Source of the DNA: Nocardiopsis sp. N85
GTDB lineage: Bacteria; Actinomycetota; Actinomycetes; Streptosporangiales; Streptosporangiaceae
Length of the DNA: 64,000 bases
NCBI RefSeq assembly: GCF_028882275.1
Contig: NZ_JARBUT010000024.1
Span: 1 to 64,000, forward strand
Direction of reading: 5' to 3'
A program made the translations under genes and the position numbers. The first letter of the stretch is position 1. Each line of letters begins with the position of its first letter. Shown in pieces: positions 34,775 to 43,973 of the stretch. The notes under the pieces were generated by a model. The model ran no database searches. It was not told the DNA's origin and worked only from the letters and a program-made list of their open reading frames with translations.

Positions 34775-35134
34775 ATGCGCGAGCCGGTGACGGAGACCGT
34801 CACCGAGGTGCGTCGCCACCTCGCCGCCGCGATCGATCGCGCGTGCCGCGATCGCACGCCGACCCTCATCACACGGCGGGGCGGGTGCGTGGCCGTCCTC
34901 ATCGACGCGGACGGGTACCGGCGCCTGCCCGCCGTCGAGGAGGCGGCCGAGGACGCCCGGCTTCACCGCCTCGCGGACGAGGCCGGGCGGCGGGGGACGC
35001 GAACGGTCCATCCCCTCGGAGGAGATGGACCGTGGACCCGGCGAGGCGTGTGGGGAGCGGGACCCCGGGCGCGTCAGCCCTTGACGGCGCCGATGATGAC
35101 GCCCTTGGTGAAGTGCTTCTGCACCAGTGGGTAG
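34775..35134 (+). CDS. Phd/YefM-type antitoxin-like protein (orphan)
   Basis: A 119-residue protein whose first 70 residues match the Phd/YefM fold: VTETVTEVRRHLAAAIDRACRDRTPTLITRRGGCVAVLIDADGYRRLPAVEEAAED. The ATG at 34775 has no strong ribosome site. The C-terminal 45 residues are basic and proline-rich and overlap the end of the convergent permease gene (35074) by 61 bases. No toxin (RelE/Fic/Doc-like) partner is adjacent, so it is an orphan or a decayed module. The C-terminal extension may be non-native read-through. Confidence 0.65.
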   Translation: MREPVTETVTEVRRHLAAAIDRACRDRTPTLITRRGGCVAVLIDADGYRRLPAVEEAAEDARLHRLADEAGRRGTRTVHPLGGDGPWTRRGVWGAGPRARQPLTAPMMTPLVKCFCTSG

Positions 35135-35985
35135 ATGATCGTGACCGGCACCAGCGCCACCACCACGATCGCCATCTGCACCGCCAGGTTCGGCGCCGAG
35201 GCGGTGCCCTGGACCGCGTTCCCGATCAGCGAGTTCGAACTGATCTGCTGGCCCTGCTGCACGTACTGGCGCAGGATCAGCTGGAGCGGCCACTTGGCGT
35301 TGTCGTTGATGTACAGGATCGCGTTGAAGAAGGCGTTCCAGTAGCCCACCGCGTAGAACAGCCCCACCACCGCCGTGACCCCCTTGGACATCGGCAGCAC
35401 CAGACGGGTGAGGATCGTCCACTCCCCGGCCCCGTCGATCCGGGCGCTGTCGGCGATCTCTCCGGGCAGGTTCATGAAGAACGCCCGCATCACCACCAGG
35501 TTGAAGGCGTTCACCGCCGTCGGCAGGATCAGCGACGCGTACGAGTCGATCAGCCCCAGGTCGCTGACCAGCAGGTACAGCGGGATCATGCCCGGCGCGA
35601 ACAGGAACGTCAGCAGCACGGCGAACAGCAGGGGCCGGTGCAGCAGGGACCCCGGCCGGGACAGCCCGTAGGCGGCCAGGATCGTCGCGGTCAGGCTCAC
35701 CAGGGTGCCCACGGCGGTGACGCCCAGGCTCACCAGGACGGCCCGGGTCACCACGCCCCCCGAGAACAGGTCGGCGTAGGCCCGGAACGAGATCCCGCCC
35801 GGGACCACGACCAGGCCGCCCGCCGCGTTGACCGCCGACGCGGGCGACAGGCTGGTGAGGACCACGACGTAGATCGGCAACAGGATGACGACCGTGACCA
35901 CCGCCAGGACGGTGTTCTTCGCGGCGCGGGCCGGCAGCGACGGCCGTTCCGCCCAGACCGGGCGGCTCTCGAACAGTGTGCTCAT
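35074..35985 (-). CDS. Carbohydrate ABC transporter permease (MalG/CarB-type)
   Basis: A 303-residue inner-membrane permease with six hydrophobic segments. The EAA loop is DSARIDGAGEWTILTRLVLPMSKG. ATG 35985 overlaps the stop of the preceding permease (ATGA), which shows coupling. It is the last gene of the binding protein/permease/permease operon on the minus strand. The typical C-terminal permease of sugar importers in the LplC/YtcP group. No ATPase is encoded nearby; a shared MsmK-like ATPase elsewhere is likely. Imports probable xyloglucan oligosaccharides. Confidence 0.94.
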   Translation of the reverse strand: MSTLFESRPVWAERPSLPARAAKNTVLAVVTVVILLPIYVVVLTSLSPASAVNAAGGLVVVPGGISFRAYADLFSGGVVTRAVLVSLGVTAVGTLVSLTATILAAYGLSRPGSLLHRPLLFAVLLTFLFAPGMIPLYLLVSDLGLIDSYASLILPTAVNAFNLVVMRAFFMNLPGEIADSARIDGAGEWTILTRLVLPMSKGVTAVVGLFYAVGYWNAFFNAILYINDNAKWPLQLILRQYVQQGQQISSNSLIGNAVQGTASAPNLAVQMAIVVVALVPVTIIYPLVQKHFTKGVIIGAVKG

Positions 35986-36980
35986 GAGCGTCGGTACACC
36001 CCGTGTTCGCCCATCAGGTGGGCCATCTTGTTGGCGATCAGGATCAGCACGAGTCCGACGACGCCCTTGATCAGGCCCGCCGCCGCGCCCGCGCTGAAGT
36101 TCCCCGTGACCAGGGTCTGGTGGTAGACGTACGTGTCCAGGACCTCCGAGACCCCCGATCCGAAGGCGTCCCGTTGCAGGTAGAACTGCTCGAACCCGAC
36201 GTTGAGGATGTCCCCGAGCTTGAGGATGAGCAGCAGCACGATCACCGGCCGCAGCCCCGGCAGGGTGATGTGCCACATCCGCCGCCACCGCCCCGCCCCG
36301 TCCACGGCCGCCGACTCGTAGAGGTTCTGGTCGATGGCGGCCAGGGCGGCCAGGAAGATGATCGTGCCCCACCCGGCGTCCTTCCAGACCATCTGGGAGG
36401 TGACGACCATCAGGAACGCGTCGGGGTTGGTCATCATGTCCAGCGGCGCGTACCCGGCGCCCCGCAGGGACTGCGAGATCAGCCCGGCCCCGCCCAGGAT
36501 CTGCTGGAACAGGGTCACCACCAGCACCCACGAGAAGAAGTGCGGCATGTACACGATGCTCTGGAGCACCAGCCGCATCCGGCGGCTCAGCACGCTGTCC
36601 AGCAGGATCGCCAGCGCGATCGGCACCGGGAAGAAGAACACCAGCTGGACGGAGGCGATGACCAGGGTGTTGCCCACCGCGTTCCAGAACCTGGGGTCGG
36701 TGAACAGCCGCTCGAACTGGTAGAGGCCCACCCAGGGACTGCCGACGACCCCGTCCCACGGGTTGTACTGCTGGAACGCGATGACGTTGCCGAGCGTGGG
36801 GACGTAGTGGAACACCGCGAGCAGCCCGATCGCGGGCACCGTCATCAGCAGCAGCGAACGGTCGCGCCGCCACCGGGCCCGCAGGGAGGCCCCCCGCCCG
36901 GGGCGGCCCGTCCCCCGCCGCCGGGCGGGAGGGGAGGGCCGGTCCGGGGCGGGGGCCACCGCGGTGGCCCGCTCAGTCAC
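35982..36980 (-). CDS. Carbohydrate ABC transporter permease (LplB-type)
   Basis: A 332-residue permease with a long basic, proline-rich cytoplasmic N-terminus (residues 1-40) followed by six hydrophobic segments. The EAA loop is ESAAVDGAGRWRRMWHITLPGLRP. It contains the motif QQYNPWDGVVGSPWVGLYQFERLF typical of LplB-type permeases for complex oligosaccharides. It overlaps the binding-protein gene by eight bases upstream and is coupled to the next permease downstream. Its substrate is inferred from the xyloglucan context. Confidence 0.94.
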   Translation of the reverse strand: MTERATAVAPAPDRPSPPARRRGTGRPGRGASLRARWRRDRSLLLMTVPAIGLLAVFHYVPTLGNVIAFQQYNPWDGVVGSPWVGLYQFERLFTDPRFWNAVGNTLVIASVQLVFFFPVPIALAILLDSVLSRRMRLVLQSIVYMPHFFSWVLVVTLFQQILGGAGLISQSLRGAGYAPLDMMTNPDAFLMVVTSQMVWKDAGWGTIIFLAALAAIDQNLYESAAVDGAGRWRRMWHITLPGLRPVIVLLLILKLGDILNVGFEQFYLQRDAFGSGVSEVLDTYVYHQTLVTGNFSAGAAAGLIKGVVGLVLILIANKMAHLMGEHGVYRRS

Positions 36981-38628
36981 GGCCGTGCTCCTGGAGCACG
37001 CCGAGGTAGAAGTCGCGCCCCTCGTCGCCGCCGTCGCGCCGCCAGTCCGCGACGGCCCGGTCCAGCGCGTCCAGGTCCTCCCGGCCGCGGATGACGTCCT
37101 CGACCTTGTCGGTGAGCGGCGTCTCGGCCCCGGCGAAGCGCTCGGGCCGCTGGATGCGGATGCCCGCGAACGGGTCCTCCTCGGAGAACCGCGCCGCGTG
37201 GTTGTACCAGGCGGTCTTCCACGGCACGAAGTCCGGATACTGGCTCTCGGTGATGGCGGGCGGTCGGCCGCTGATGAAGTAGTAGCCGTCGTTGACCTCG
37301 CCCGCGCCCAGGTCGGTGAGCTGCGGGGCGCCGTTGTCGTCGAGTTCGTGGTGGACGCCCTCGGCGCCGTACCGGTAGTCCATGTACTCGCGGGTGCCGA
37401 AGGGCGCCGCGCAGAAGTTCAGGATGCCCAGCACCTCCTCGATCTGCTCGGGCTCCAGGCCCTTGCGGACGAAGACCGACTGCGCGGAGGGGTCGCCGCG
37501 GTGCATGACGGGGTCGGACCCGCCCGCCCCGAACACCGGCATCAGGTCCACGCGGAAGTCGGGGTCGTCCCCGAGCATCTGCCCGTACGACTCGTGCCAG
37601 GCGCCGATGCCGTCCTGGTTGAACAGGATGCGGCCGGAGTTGAACAGTTCCTTGGCGTTGTCGCCCTTGGCGACGATGTCGGGGTGGACCAGGCCGGCGT
37701 CGAAGATCTTGCGCATGAACTCCACGCTCGCCCGCCACTCGTCGGTCTCGAACATGTGGATGAGCTCGCCGTTCCGGTAGCGCCATTGCTTGGGCGCCCC
37801 GAAGATCTGCCGCATGCTGAGGTTGAAGTCCCCGAACGCCCACCGGTCGTTGTCGGGGTCGTTGATCTCCTCCCCGATCGCGAACAGGTCGTCCGGGTCG
37901 GTGGGCGCCTCCAGGCCCAACTCCTCCAACAGGTCGCGCCGGTACAGCACCCAGTTGCCGAACGGCTCGGCGGGCCAGGGGACGCCCTGGAGCCGCTCGT
38001 TGAAGACGTTCCAGCGCCAGGCGTCGCCGTCGAGGTTGGCGAGCAGCGGATAGGCGGCCGCCGCGTCCCCGGCCAGGTGCGGGGTCAGGTCCTCGAACAG
38101 CTCGCCGACGGCGCGGTTGAACTGGGGGATGAGGTTGATGACCCAGTCGGGGAACATCGTGAGGTCGGCGACGTCGCGTCCGGCGATGATCGCGTTCATC
38201 TTGTCGATGACGGTGTTGCCGTCCTGGAAGTTGAACTCCACGGTGGCGCCCAGGCGCTCGTTGACGTGGTCGAAGAAGGAGTTGTTCCCCAGGCCGGGCG
38301 GGAGCGGCCCCCACAGCGGGGTCATCGCCGTGTAGCTCCCGCCCCGGCCGGGCGGCTCTTGGACGGCCTGGATGAAATCGGTGGGGTAGGAGGTGAACCC
38401 GTCGGGGGCGCCGTGCAGTCCCTCGATGTCGGGGACGACGCCCTCGAAGGGGATGTGGGTGGGGATCAGTGAGTCGAGGGATCCGGCCTCGGAGGCGGAG
38501 CCCCCGCCCGCTCCACCGCCGTCGGAGGAGCAGGAGGCCAGGACGGCCGGGGAGAGCGCGGCGAGGGTACCGGCGCCGGCGAGCCCGAGGAAACGGCGTC
38601 GGGTGGGGCGTGGAGGGTGGAGGGACAT
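36973..38628 (-). CDS. Sugar-binding lipoprotein of the ABC importer
   Basis: A 551-residue extracellular solute-binding protein. ATG 38628 begins MSLHPPRPTRRRFLGLAGAG, a twin-arginine (RRRFLG) signal ending in the lipobox LASC with a lipidated cysteine. The mature protein shows the usual type I sugar-binding layout with DVADLTMFPDWVINLIPQFN and GILFNQDG-like segments. The length, above 500, fits LplA-type proteins for larger oligosaccharides. It is first gene of the operon with both permeases, sharing a divergent promoter region with GH3. Xyloglucan oligosaccharide is the likely ligand. Confidence 0.93.
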   Translation of the reverse strand: MSLHPPRPTRRRFLGLAGAGTLAALSPAVLASCSSDGGGAGGGSASEAGSLDSLIPTHIPFEGVVPDIEGLHGAPDGFTSYPTDFIQAVQEPPGRGGSYTAMTPLWGPLPPGLGNNSFFDHVNERLGATVEFNFQDGNTVIDKMNAIIAGRDVADLTMFPDWVINLIPQFNRAVGELFEDLTPHLAGDAAAAYPLLANLDGDAWRWNVFNERLQGVPWPAEPFGNWVLYRRDLLEELGLEAPTDPDDLFAIGEEINDPDNDRWAFGDFNLSMRQIFGAPKQWRYRNGELIHMFETDEWRASVEFMRKIFDAGLVHPDIVAKGDNAKELFNSGRILFNQDGIGAWHESYGQMLGDDPDFRVDLMPVFGAGGSDPVMHRGDPSAQSVFVRKGLEPEQIEEVLGILNFCAAPFGTREYMDYRYGAEGVHHELDDNGAPQLTDLGAGEVNDGYYFISGRPPAITESQYPDFVPWKTAWYNHAARFSEEDPFAGIRIQRPERFAGAETPLTDKVEDVIRGREDLDALDRAVADWRRDGGDEGRDFYLGVLQEHGRD

Positions 38629-38770
38629 AGCGTCGTTCCTTCGTGCGATCGGACCGGAGTCCCGGGGGGGTAGGAAACGAGCGGCCATTTTGCTATGAAT
38701 TATTCGGCCGTTTGAAAAAGCAAGTTAGCCCACTGTGATGTGGCGCACAAGGGCTCGGCGGCGAACGAAG

Positions 38771-38784
38771 TCGAAGCGTTTCGA
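38771..38784. promoter_or_regulatory. LacI operator between importer and GH3 genes
   Basis: TCGAAGCGTTTCGA matches the palindrome in 13 of 14 positions. It lies in the divergent gap (38629-38823) and could control both the importer operon and GH3. Confidence 0.72.
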
Positions 38785-38823
38785 TTTCGGCGGACATTGA
38801 CACCCATGAGAGACGGACGCCCC

Positions 38824-41604
38824 ATGAGCAACCCGGTCACCGACCACCCCCACCACGACCCTTCCCGGTCGGACCGCGAACGCTTGGAGGCCCTGGTGGC
38901 CGCGCTCACCGGCGAGGAGCGGCTCGGCCTGCTCCACCAGTACCAGGCACCCGTCCCACGGCTCGGTCTGGCCGGGTTCCGCACCGGTACCGAGGCCCTG
39001 CACGGGCTCGCCTGGCTGGGCACCGCGACCGTCTTCCCCCAGGCCCTGGGGTTGGCCGCGACCTGGGACCCCGACCTGGTGCGGCGGGTCGGCGCGGCCG
39101 TCGCCGACGAGGTGCTGGCCGCCCGCGACCGGGGCGCCGGCCGCAACGTGTGGGCTCCCGTGGTCAACCCGCTGCGCGACCCCCGCTGGGGCCGCAACGA
39201 GGAGGGATGGTCGGAGGACCCGTGGCTCACCGGGCTGCTCGCCACCGCCTACGCCCGGGGGCTGGCCGGAGACGGTCCCCGGCTGCGCACCGCCCCCACG
39301 CTCAAGCACTTCCTCGGCTACAACAACGAGACCGACCGGTGCACCACCTCCAGCGGCCTGCCGCCCCGCGTGCTGTACGAGTACGAGCTGCCCGCCTTCC
39401 TGCCCGCCCTGCGCGAGGGCGCGGCCGTCGCGGTCATGCCCTCCTACAACCTGGTCAACGGGCGGCCCGCCCACCTGAGCCCGCTCATCGACGAGGTCCT
39501 GCGCACCGCCGCCCCCGACGAACTGCTCCTGGTCAGCGACGCCATGGCCCCCGGCAACCTCTTCGAGCTCCAGGTGTTCCACCCCGACGGGCCCACGGCG
39601 TACGCCCACGCGCTGCGGGCCGGACTGGACTCCTTCACCCAGGACGACGACCGTCCCGAGGAGACCCTCGAACACCTGCGGGAGGCGCTGCGGCGCGGAC
39701 TGCTCACCGAGGCCGACGTCGAACGGGCGGTCCGGCACGCGCTCTCGGTGCGGTTGCGGTTGGGCGAGTTCGATCCCGACCCCGTCCCCGAGGGCGCCCT
39801 GGACACCCCGGAGCACCGCGCCCTGGCCCGGGAGTCGGCCGCCCGCTCCCTGGTGCTGCTCCGCAACGAGGACGGTCTGCTGCCGCTGCGCGACGTGCGC
39901 CGGGTCGCCGTCATCGGTCCGCTCTCCGACACCGTCCTGACGGACTGGTACAGCGGCACCCCGCCCTACACCGTCACCGCGCGCGGGGGCATCACCGAAC
40001 GCGTCGAGGTCGTCCACCACGAGGGCGTCGACCGGATCCGGCTGTCGTCCCTGGTCATGTCGGTGATCGAACCCGAGGAGAGGGGGCCGCTGCGGCTCGG
40101 GAAGGGCGACGGGGACGCGTTCGCGGTCCTGGACTGGGGCGGCGGGGCGCTGACCCTGCGCTCCGACCGCACCGGGCTGCACCTCGACGAGGCGCCCGAC
40201 GGGACACTGGCCTGCACCGCCCCCGGACCCGGCACCTGGGAGGTGCGCCAGACCTTCCGCCTGGAGGAGGTCACGGAGGCCGGCGGCTCCGAGGGCCCCT
40301 ACCACCTGGTCCAGATCCACACCGGCCGGTACGTCGGCGTGCGCGGCGACGGGACGCTGTCCCTGGTCGAGGACGCGGCGGACGCCTGCCCGTTCTGGAT
40401 CGACCGGGTCTCCTCCGGGTCGCTCGAAGCGGCCCGGCTGGCCGCCACCGCCGACGTCGCCGTGGTGGTCGTGGGCGACCACCCCATGGTCAACGGGCGC
40501 GAGACCGAGGACCGCGCCGACCTCGAACTCCCCGCCGCGCAGCGGAACCTGATCCGCATGGTGCGCTCGGCCAACCCCGCCACCGTGCTGGTGGTGAGCA
40601 GCGGGTACCCGTTCGCGATCACCTGGGCCGCCGAGCACGTCCCCGCGATCCTGTGGTCGGCGCACGGCGGCCAGGAGTACGGCCGGGCCCTCGCCGACGT
40701 GCTGTTCGGGGACACGGAGCCCGTCGGACGGCTCACCCAGACCTGGTACCGCTCCGCCGGCGACCTGCCCGACCTCCTCGACTACGACATCATCGGCTCC
40801 GGCGGCACCTACCTGTACTTCGAGGGCGATCCGCTGTACCCGTTCGGCCACGGCCTGGGCTACGCCGAACCCGTCTACGGCGATCCGGAGGTCACGGTCA
40901 CCGGCGACCGGGTGACGGTGACCGTGCCCGTCACCAACCCCGGGGATCGGCCGCTGGAGGAGGTCGTGCAGATCTACACGCGCCAGGCCGCGTCCCGGGT
41001 GCGGGTGCCGCTGAAGGCGCTGCGCGGGTTCGCCCGCCTGCGCCTGGAGCCGGGGGAGACCGCCACCGCCGAGGTGGACTTCGCCGTCGCCGACCTGGCC
41101 CGCTGGGACACCGTCGACGACCGGCCCATCGTGGAGGACGCCCCCCGCGAGGTCCTGGTGGGCCGCTCCGCCGCGGACATCCGGGGAACCGCCCCGCTCG
41201 ACGTCCCCGGCGAGTCGCCCGCGGTCCGCCGCGGCACCTGGTCGGCCGCCGGATACGAGGAGACCCGCGGCACCGCCCTGTGCCCGCTGACCCCCGAACG
41301 CGGCGACGCGGTGCGCGCCGTGGACGAGGGCGCGTGGATCCGGTTCCGCGACGTGGACCTCGGCACCGGGGTGACCGGTTGCCGGGTCCTCGCCAACGCG
41401 GACCGGCCCGCCGTGCTGCGGGCGGTGCTCGACGACCCGTACTCGGGTCCGACCCTGGCGGTCCTGCGCGTCCCGAAGGGCGACGACCCCCACGACTTCG
41501 CGGAGGTCGAGGCCGACGCCCTCGTCGCCGTCGGGGTCCGCGACCTCTACCTGGTCTGCGACACCCCGGGGGCCGCCGTCGCCGCCGTCACCCTCACCGG
41601 GTGA
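38824..41604 (+). CDS. Multidomain GH3 beta-glucosidase with insertion and CBM6-like tail
   Basis: A 926-residue cytoplasmic GH3 enzyme. The barrel has NVWAPVVNPLRDPRWGRNEEG-type and APTLKHFLGYNN motifs, with nucleophile D239 in LLVSDAMAP. The second domain has acid/base E560 in NGRETEDRADLELP. Between them, residues about 425-530 form an inserted domain resembling a fascin-like beta-trefoil (YHLVQIHTGRYVGVRGDGTLSLV). After the fibronectin III-like region, residues about 760-926 resemble a CBM6 (WIRFRDVDLGTGVTG and DLYLVCDTPG). I use ATG 38824; ATG 38806 is an alternative. It would cleave the glucan backbone oligosaccharides to glucose. Confidence 0.9.
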   Translation: MSNPVTDHPHHDPSRSDRERLEALVAALTGEERLGLLHQYQAPVPRLGLAGFRTGTEALHGLAWLGTATVFPQALGLAATWDPDLVRRVGAAVADEVLAARDRGAGRNVWAPVVNPLRDPRWGRNEEGWSEDPWLTGLLATAYARGLAGDGPRLRTAPTLKHFLGYNNETDRCTTSSGLPPRVLYEYELPAFLPALREGAAVAVMPSYNLVNGRPAHLSPLIDEVLRTAAPDELLLVSDAMAPGNLFELQVFHPDGPTAYAHALRAGLDSFTQDDDRPEETLEHLREALRRGLLTEADVERAVRHALSVRLRLGEFDPDPVPEGALDTPEHRALARESAARSLVLLRNEDGLLPLRDVRRVAVIGPLSDTVLTDWYSGTPPYTVTARGGITERVEVVHHEGVDRIRLSSLVMSVIEPEERGPLRLGKGDGDAFAVLDWGGGALTLRSDRTGLHLDEAPDGTLACTAPGPGTWEVRQTFRLEEVTEAGGSEGPYHLVQIHTGRYVGVRGDGTLSLVEDAADACPFWIDRVSSGSLEAARLAATADVAVVVVGDHPMVNGRETEDRADLELPAAQRNLIRMVRSANPATVLVVSSGYPFAITWAAEHVPAILWSAHGGQEYGRALADVLFGDTEPVGRLTQTWYRSAGDLPDLLDYDIIGSGGTYLYFEGDPLYPFGHGLGYAEPVYGDPEVTVTGDRVTVTVPVTNPGDRPLEEVVQIYTRQAASRVRVPLKALRGFARLRLEPGETATAEVDFAVADLARWDTVDDRPIVEDAPREVLVGRSAADIRGTAPLDVPGESPAVRRGTWSAAGYEETRGTALCPLTPERGDAVRAVDEGAWIRFRDVDLGTGVTGCRVLANADRPAVLRAVLDDPYSGPTLAVLRVPKGDDPHDFAEVEADALVAVGVRDLYLVCDTPGAAVAAVTLTG

Positions 41605-42778
41605 CGCGCACCGTCTCGATCCAGGAGGGGGGCTCCGGCGGGGTCTCCCCGATCAGGGCCGCGACCACCCGGGCCGAGGCGGGCTCGGACGGCCACGGCG
41701 TTTCCCCGTCGGTGAGCACGATGACCACCTGCGGGCGTTGCGGGGCGCGCAGCGCCGCCTCGATGCCGACCCGCATGTCGGTGCCTCCGCCGCCCAGCAG
41801 CTCCACCTGGTCGGCGGAGGTCACCCGGCGGGCCGCGTGCACGTCGGCGTCGCAGGCCAGCACGGACACCCGCTCCTTGCCCACGCCCACCTCCTTGAGC
41901 ACGCCGGAGATCTCGGCCAGCGCCGCCGCCAGGTCGTCCTGGCCCATGGACCCGGAGGTGTCCACCACCACCGCCACCCGGGGCAGCGGGCGGCGCAGGC
42001 TCGGCAGGACCACCCCGCGCAGCGCCCCGCTGCGCCGGGAGGGACGGGAGTAGGTGTAGTCCACCGCGCCCCCGGCCCAGGCGAGCGCCTCGCGCACCGC
42101 CCCCGCCAGTACCCGGCGCCAGTCCACGGTGGGCTGGAGGATCTCCTCGGCCCACCGCTTCCAGCCCTCCGGCAGGGTCCCCCGGGAGCGCACGTGGGAG
42201 CGCATCGCCTCGGCGGTGGACCGGCGCAGCGCCTCGGCCTCCACGTCGCCGACCCCTCCGCGGGCGTCGCCCGACTCCTCCCAGGGGCGGGCCGCGCCGT
42301 GCGCCCCCGACCCGCAGTCGAGGGTCCTCACCTCCTCGGGCAGCATCCGCAGGTACGCCTCGAACATCAGCCCGTCCGGCATGTCGAACCGCTTCGGGCT
42401 CATCGTCCCCTCGGGCAGGTCCAGCCCGTCGGCGAGGAGGTCGTCGTTGATCTCGCAGTCCTGGGCCACGTTGACCCGCAGGTGGTCGCGCTGCTCGGCG
42501 GCGGGCAGCCGGTCGCTCCGCCCGTGGTGGTCGCGCAGCAGGTGGGACACCTCGTGGACCCACACACCCGACAGCTCCGGGACGGGGGTGCGCGCCACGA
42601 AGTCCGGCGACACGTAGCACCGCCACCGGCGGTCCACGCCCATGGTGGGCACCCGACGGGTCTCCACGACGGACAGCGAGTACAGCGCGGACGCCAGGTA
42701 GGGGCGGGCCTGGGCGGCCCGGTAGCGGGCCGCCAGCAGTTTGGTCCGGTCCAGCCGGACCACCTCTTCCTCGCCCAC
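41594..42778 (-). CDS. vWA protein with N-terminal metallopeptidase-like domain (DUF2201 type)
   Basis: A 394-residue protein that starts at GTG 42778. The N-terminal domain contains the zinc-binding HEVSHLLRDHH (HExxH) and the DCEINDDL helix, as in the PF13203-type metallopeptidase domain. The C-terminal vWA domain has VAVVVDTSGSMGQDDL (MIDAS DxSGS), then GGGGTDMRVG and VIVLTDGETPW. This two-domain protein normally partners a MoxR-type ATPase, whose gene ends five bases upstream here. It overlaps the 3' end of GH3 convergently. It is the last gene of the five-gene LRR/ankyrin operon. Confidence 0.93.
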   Translation of the reverse strand: MGEEEVVRLDRTKLLAARYRAAQARPYLASALYSLSVVETRRVPTMGVDRRWRCYVSPDFVARTPVPELSGVWVHEVSHLLRDHHGRSDRLPAAEQRDHLRVNVAQDCEINDDLLADGLDLPEGTMSPKRFDMPDGLMFEAYLRMLPEEVRTLDCGSGAHGAARPWEESGDARGGVGDVEAEALRRSTAEAMRSHVRSRGTLPEGWKRWAEEILQPTVDWRRVLAGAVREALAWAGGAVDYTYSRPSRRSGALRGVVLPSLRRPLPRVAVVVDTSGSMGQDDLAAALAEISGVLKEVGVGKERVSVLACDADVHAARRVTSADQVELLGGGGTDMRVGIEAALRAPQRPQVVIVLTDGETPWPSEPASARVVAALIGETPPEPPSWIETVRVTR

Positions 42779-42782
42779 CGGA

Positions 42783-43973
42783 TCAGCTCCCCGGCAGCGC
42801 GCCGGACAGCCGCAGCAGGTCCACGAAGGCGTCGATGTCCTCGGGCACCGGCCAGGCCGGGTCGCGCATCATCGCCAGGTCGGTGGCGGCCCGCGCGGCC
42901 ACGTCGGGCACCCCCGCCTCCACGGCCTTGGCCATCACGTGCCAGCCCGCCTCCCAGCGGCGCCGGGTCGGCTCGCTGCGCACCGCCGACACCACGGCGG
43001 TCAGGAACGCCAGCTGCCGGTCGCCCCGGTCGGGGAGCGCGAACGCCTTCGGGTCGGCGAGCACCCGGTTCGGGTCGGGCAGGTCGAGCTGTTCCATGTA
43101 GGACAGCAGCTCCAAGCCGGTCCCGTCGCCGATCGCGCCGACCACCGCCGACGAGGTCGCCTCCGGGGAGGCGTCGGCGGCGTACGCGGTGGCCAGCAGC
43201 CGCAGCACCATCTCCCAGGAGCGCGGGGACGGCCATGCGCCGCCCCGCCCCTCGGCGTCCTCGGGCAGGCTGTGCGCCAGACCGGGGCGGGCGGTGAGGA
43301 AGCCGGACACGATCCCGCGCGCCCGAGCGATCGCCGTGGACACCCGGTCGGGGGCGACCAGCGGCATCGACGCGGCGGGCCACACCCCGGTCATGCCGCG
43401 GGCGACGGTCCGGGGGTCGTGCGTCCAGCGCAGGTGTACGAACCGGTTGGCCAGCGGCGGGGCCAGGTGCCAGCCGTCGGCGGCGCTGGAGGGCGGGTTG
43501 GCGGCGGCCACGATCCGCACCGCCGGGGGCAGCTCCAGGCTGCCGACCCGGCGTTCGAGGACCACCCGCAGCAGGGCCGCCTGAACGGCGGGCGGAGCGG
43601 AGGACAGCTCGTCGAAGAACAGCAGCCCGGTGCCCCGCGCGGCCAGCCGCACCGCCCACGCCGGGGGCGCCATGGGCACGCCGTCGCGGGCCGGGTCGTC
43701 GCCGACCACGGGCAGGCCGGAGAAGTCGGAGGGCTCGTGGACGCTGGCGATCACGGTCTCCAGCGGCAGTCCCAGCTCGGTGGCGAGCCGCTCCAGCCCG
43801 GCGGACTTGCCGATGCCGGGCTCGCCCCACAGCAGGACGGGCAGGTTGGCGGTGACCGCCAGGGCCAGCGCCTCCAGCTGGGGGTTCTCGGCGGGCTCGG
43901 TCCGCCGGTCGAGGAGCTGTCGGGTGAGGTCGTCGGCTGCCGCCAACGGCGCCGGTGTGTCGGTGATGGTCAC
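42783..43973 (-). CDS. MoxR-type AAA+ ATPase
   Basis: A 396-residue AAA+ protein. Walker A is LLWGEPGIGKSAGLE, Walker B is GLLFFDELSSAPPAVQAALL, and sensor 1 lies in RIVAAANPPSS. Start GTG 43973 overlaps the stop of the ankyrin gene (GTGA). MoxR ATPases remodel or activate partner proteins through a vWA protein, here the next gene. In this operon it could assemble or trigger the ankyrin/LRR proteins. The nearest described systems are MoxR/vWA ternary conflict systems. Activity in defence is inference. Confidence 0.93.
   Translation of the reverse strand: MTITDTPAPLAAADDLTRQLLDRRTEPAENPQLEALALAVTANLPVLLWGEPGIGKSAGLERLATELGLPLETVIASVHEPSDFSGLPVVGDDPARDGVPMAPPAWAVRLAARGTGLLFFDELSSAPPAVQAALLRVVLERRVGSLELPPAVRIVAAANPPSSAADGWHLAPPLANRFVHLRWTHDPRTVARGMTGVWPAASMPLVAPDRVSTAIARARGIVSGFLTARPGLAHSLPEDAEGRGGAWPSPRSWEMVLRLLATAYAADASPEATSSAVVGAIGDGTGLELLSYMEQLDLPDPNRVLADPKAFALPDRGDRQLAFLTAVVSAVRSEPTRRRWEAGWHVMAKAVEAGVPDVAARAATDLAMMRDPAWPVPEDIDAFVDLLRLSGALPGS

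Noticed and set aside
38740..38823. Longer GH3 start at 38740
   Set aside because: It would place the LacI operator within coding sequence and lacks a ribosome site; ATG 38824 preferred.
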